A stretch of 13,446 bases of DNA, from contig CAAEEO010000024.1 in the NCBI GenBank assembly GCA_900754965.1, forward strand, positions 1 through 13,446, given 5' to 3'. Both the position numbers and the translations under genes were made by a program. The notes under the pieces were generated by a model. The model was given only the letters and a program-made list of their open reading frames with translations. It made no database searches and was not told the origin of the DNA. The stretch comes from an uncultured Oscillospiraceae bacterium (GTDB taxonomy: Bacteria; Bacillota; Clostridia; Oscillospirales; Oscillospiraceae). Of the stretch, positions 12,787 to 13,446 are shown one piece after another. Numbering within the stretch: the stretch's first letter is position 1; each line of letters opens with the position of its first letter.

Positions 12787-13446
12787 ATGAAAAGTAATCG
12801 TATTCTTGCAACAGCATTGTCACTGACCATGGCGGCATCTGTGTTGCCCTCTGCAGTATTTGCAGATGAGAGCACTACCACCTTGAAAACTGCGTATAAG
12901 GACTTGAATCCTCGTACGGAGATCTATGCGGTGTCCGAGACGGCCGGTTGGGACTATCCCAACTATGGAGCCATGTGGGAACCCAACGGCGGCGTGCTGT
13001 ACGGCCGTACCGACCACGGTGGCACTCTGCCCGGGTCTACCCAGTATGGAATGGCCAATGCCAGCGAAAATATAGATGAGAGCATTGTCTCCCATTATTA
13101 TGGTACCAACGATATGAACAGCAGCTATGACCTGGAGTACTGGTCTTACATCTATGGCAGCACCCTGAATGACGGGGAGCACGCCCTGCTGGTGTACCTG
13201 AACTTTGACAACGAGGGCAGCGACTGCGCCGCCTTTACCTCCGGCACTTACGATGCCAGACTGACCAGTGACTTTTCTTATCTGAGCACTTTGAGCTGCC
13301 CGGTATTTCTCCGGATCGGCGGCGAAGTGAATGTGTGGACCAACCAGGCATCTCCTGCGGATTTCATTTGGTTACGGAAACCACCGGCTCTGCCGGTGGA
13401 GGTGCCCCGTAAAAAAGCTTTAGCTTCAAGCATCGAGCGAAGCGAG
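12787..13446 (+). CDS. Secreted GH26-like glycosidase, 3'-truncated, probably interrupted by an insertion
   Basis: ATG at 12787 follows AGGAG (12773-12777). Residues 1-26 are a Sec signal peptide (MKSNRILATA..., hydrophobic core, VFA before D27), so the product is exported. The mature part has a 'WEPNGGVLYGRT' element (about 64-75), a 'YWSYIYG' element, 'GTYDARL', and 'CPVFLRIGGEVNVW' (about 175-188). This is the order seen in GH26 beta-mannanase-like TIM barrels, where the last motif carries the acid/base Glu. Identity with GH26 is a guess from motifs, and the substrate is unknown. After residue about 194 (13368) the reading stays open to the window end, but the protein changes to WLRKPPALPVEVPRKKALAS, which does not look like barrel sequence. 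From about 13376 the DNA looks like a transposon end, so the gene is probably broken rather than just cut by the window. Confidence 0.7.
   Translation, partial: MKSNRILATALSLTMAASVLPSAVFADESTTTLKTAYKDLNPRTEIYAVSETAGWDYPNYGAMWEPNGGVLYGRTDHGGTLPGSTQYGMANASENIDESIVSHYYGTNDMNSSYDLEYWSYIYGSTLNDGEHALLVYLNFDNEGSDCAAFTSGTYDARLTSDFSYLSTLSCPVFLRIGGEVNVWTNQASPADFIWLRKPPALPVEVPRKKALASSIERSE
13376..13446 (+). mobile_element. Putative left end of an IS200/IS605-like element
   Basis: CCACCGGC (13381-13388), loop TCT and GCCGGTGG (13392-13399) form a compact 8-bp hairpin 5 bases after a TTAC tetranucleotide (13372-13375). Subterminal imperfect or perfect hairpins at the left end, placed just 3' of a short target such as TTAC, are known for the single-strand (HUH Y1) transposons of the IS200/IS605 family. 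The following AAAAGCTTT...GCTTC...GAAGC stretch has more small palindromes, as expected upstream of tnpA. The transposase itself is outside the window. A MITE or a REP-like element is the alternative. Confidence 0.45.

Noticed and set aside
1..13446. CRISPR arrays, toxin-antitoxin or phage genes
   Set aside because: I saw no regularly spaced repeats, cas genes, small toxin/antitoxin gene pairs or phage structural or integrase genes.

Overview
The window looks like chromosomal DNA of a moderately GC-rich Clostridia-type Firmicute. A gut Oscillospiraceae/Ruminococcaceae-like host is my inference. The grounds are strong AAAGGAGG-type ribosome sites, consensus sigma-A promoters (TTGACG-17-TATAAT, TTGCAA-17-TATTAT, TTGACA-16-TATACT), many intrinsic terminators, a tRNA with encoded CCA, and the mix of gene families. 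I cannot place it to genus.

Layout: (1) 1-1355, the tail of a terminator from an upstream gene, then two small membrane-protein genes; the second resembles DUF4234 proteins. They end at a bidirectional terminator. (2) 1353-8330, the most interesting part. A PucR/CdaR-type regulator on the minus strand is divergent from a four-gene plus-strand unit: an Old Yellow Enzyme-type flavin/Fe-S ene-reductase, two paralogous short-chain dehydrogenases (SDRs), and a major facilitator (MFS) transporter. The transporter start is preceded by a GC-rich hairpin and overlapped by a 13-codon leader ORF. (3) 8351-8756, a minus-strand tRNA-Arg(ACG) with promoter and terminator, and a 56-residue YtxH-like membrane protein. 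(4) 8882-12670, an overlapping housekeeping operon: YmdB phosphodiesterase, an SbcD/YhaO-like nuclease, and a YhaN/SbcC-like ATPase with a short coiled coil and a central membrane hairpin. (5) 12699-13446, a promoter, a palindromic leader and a secreted GH26-like glycosidase gene that appears to be interrupted near 13376 by the left end of an IS200/IS605-like element; the window ends inside it.

How the genes may work together: by family knowledge, the reductase would reduce a C=C bond conjugated to a carbonyl, the two NAD-type SDRs would interconvert the ketone and alcohols, the transporter would import substrate or export product, and the PucR protein would sense the compound. This matches the logic of daidzein reductase plus dihydrodaidzein reductase, or of bacterial steroid/bile-acid reduction. 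The actual substrate cannot be read from sequence. This cassette is the best candidate for an undescribed system.
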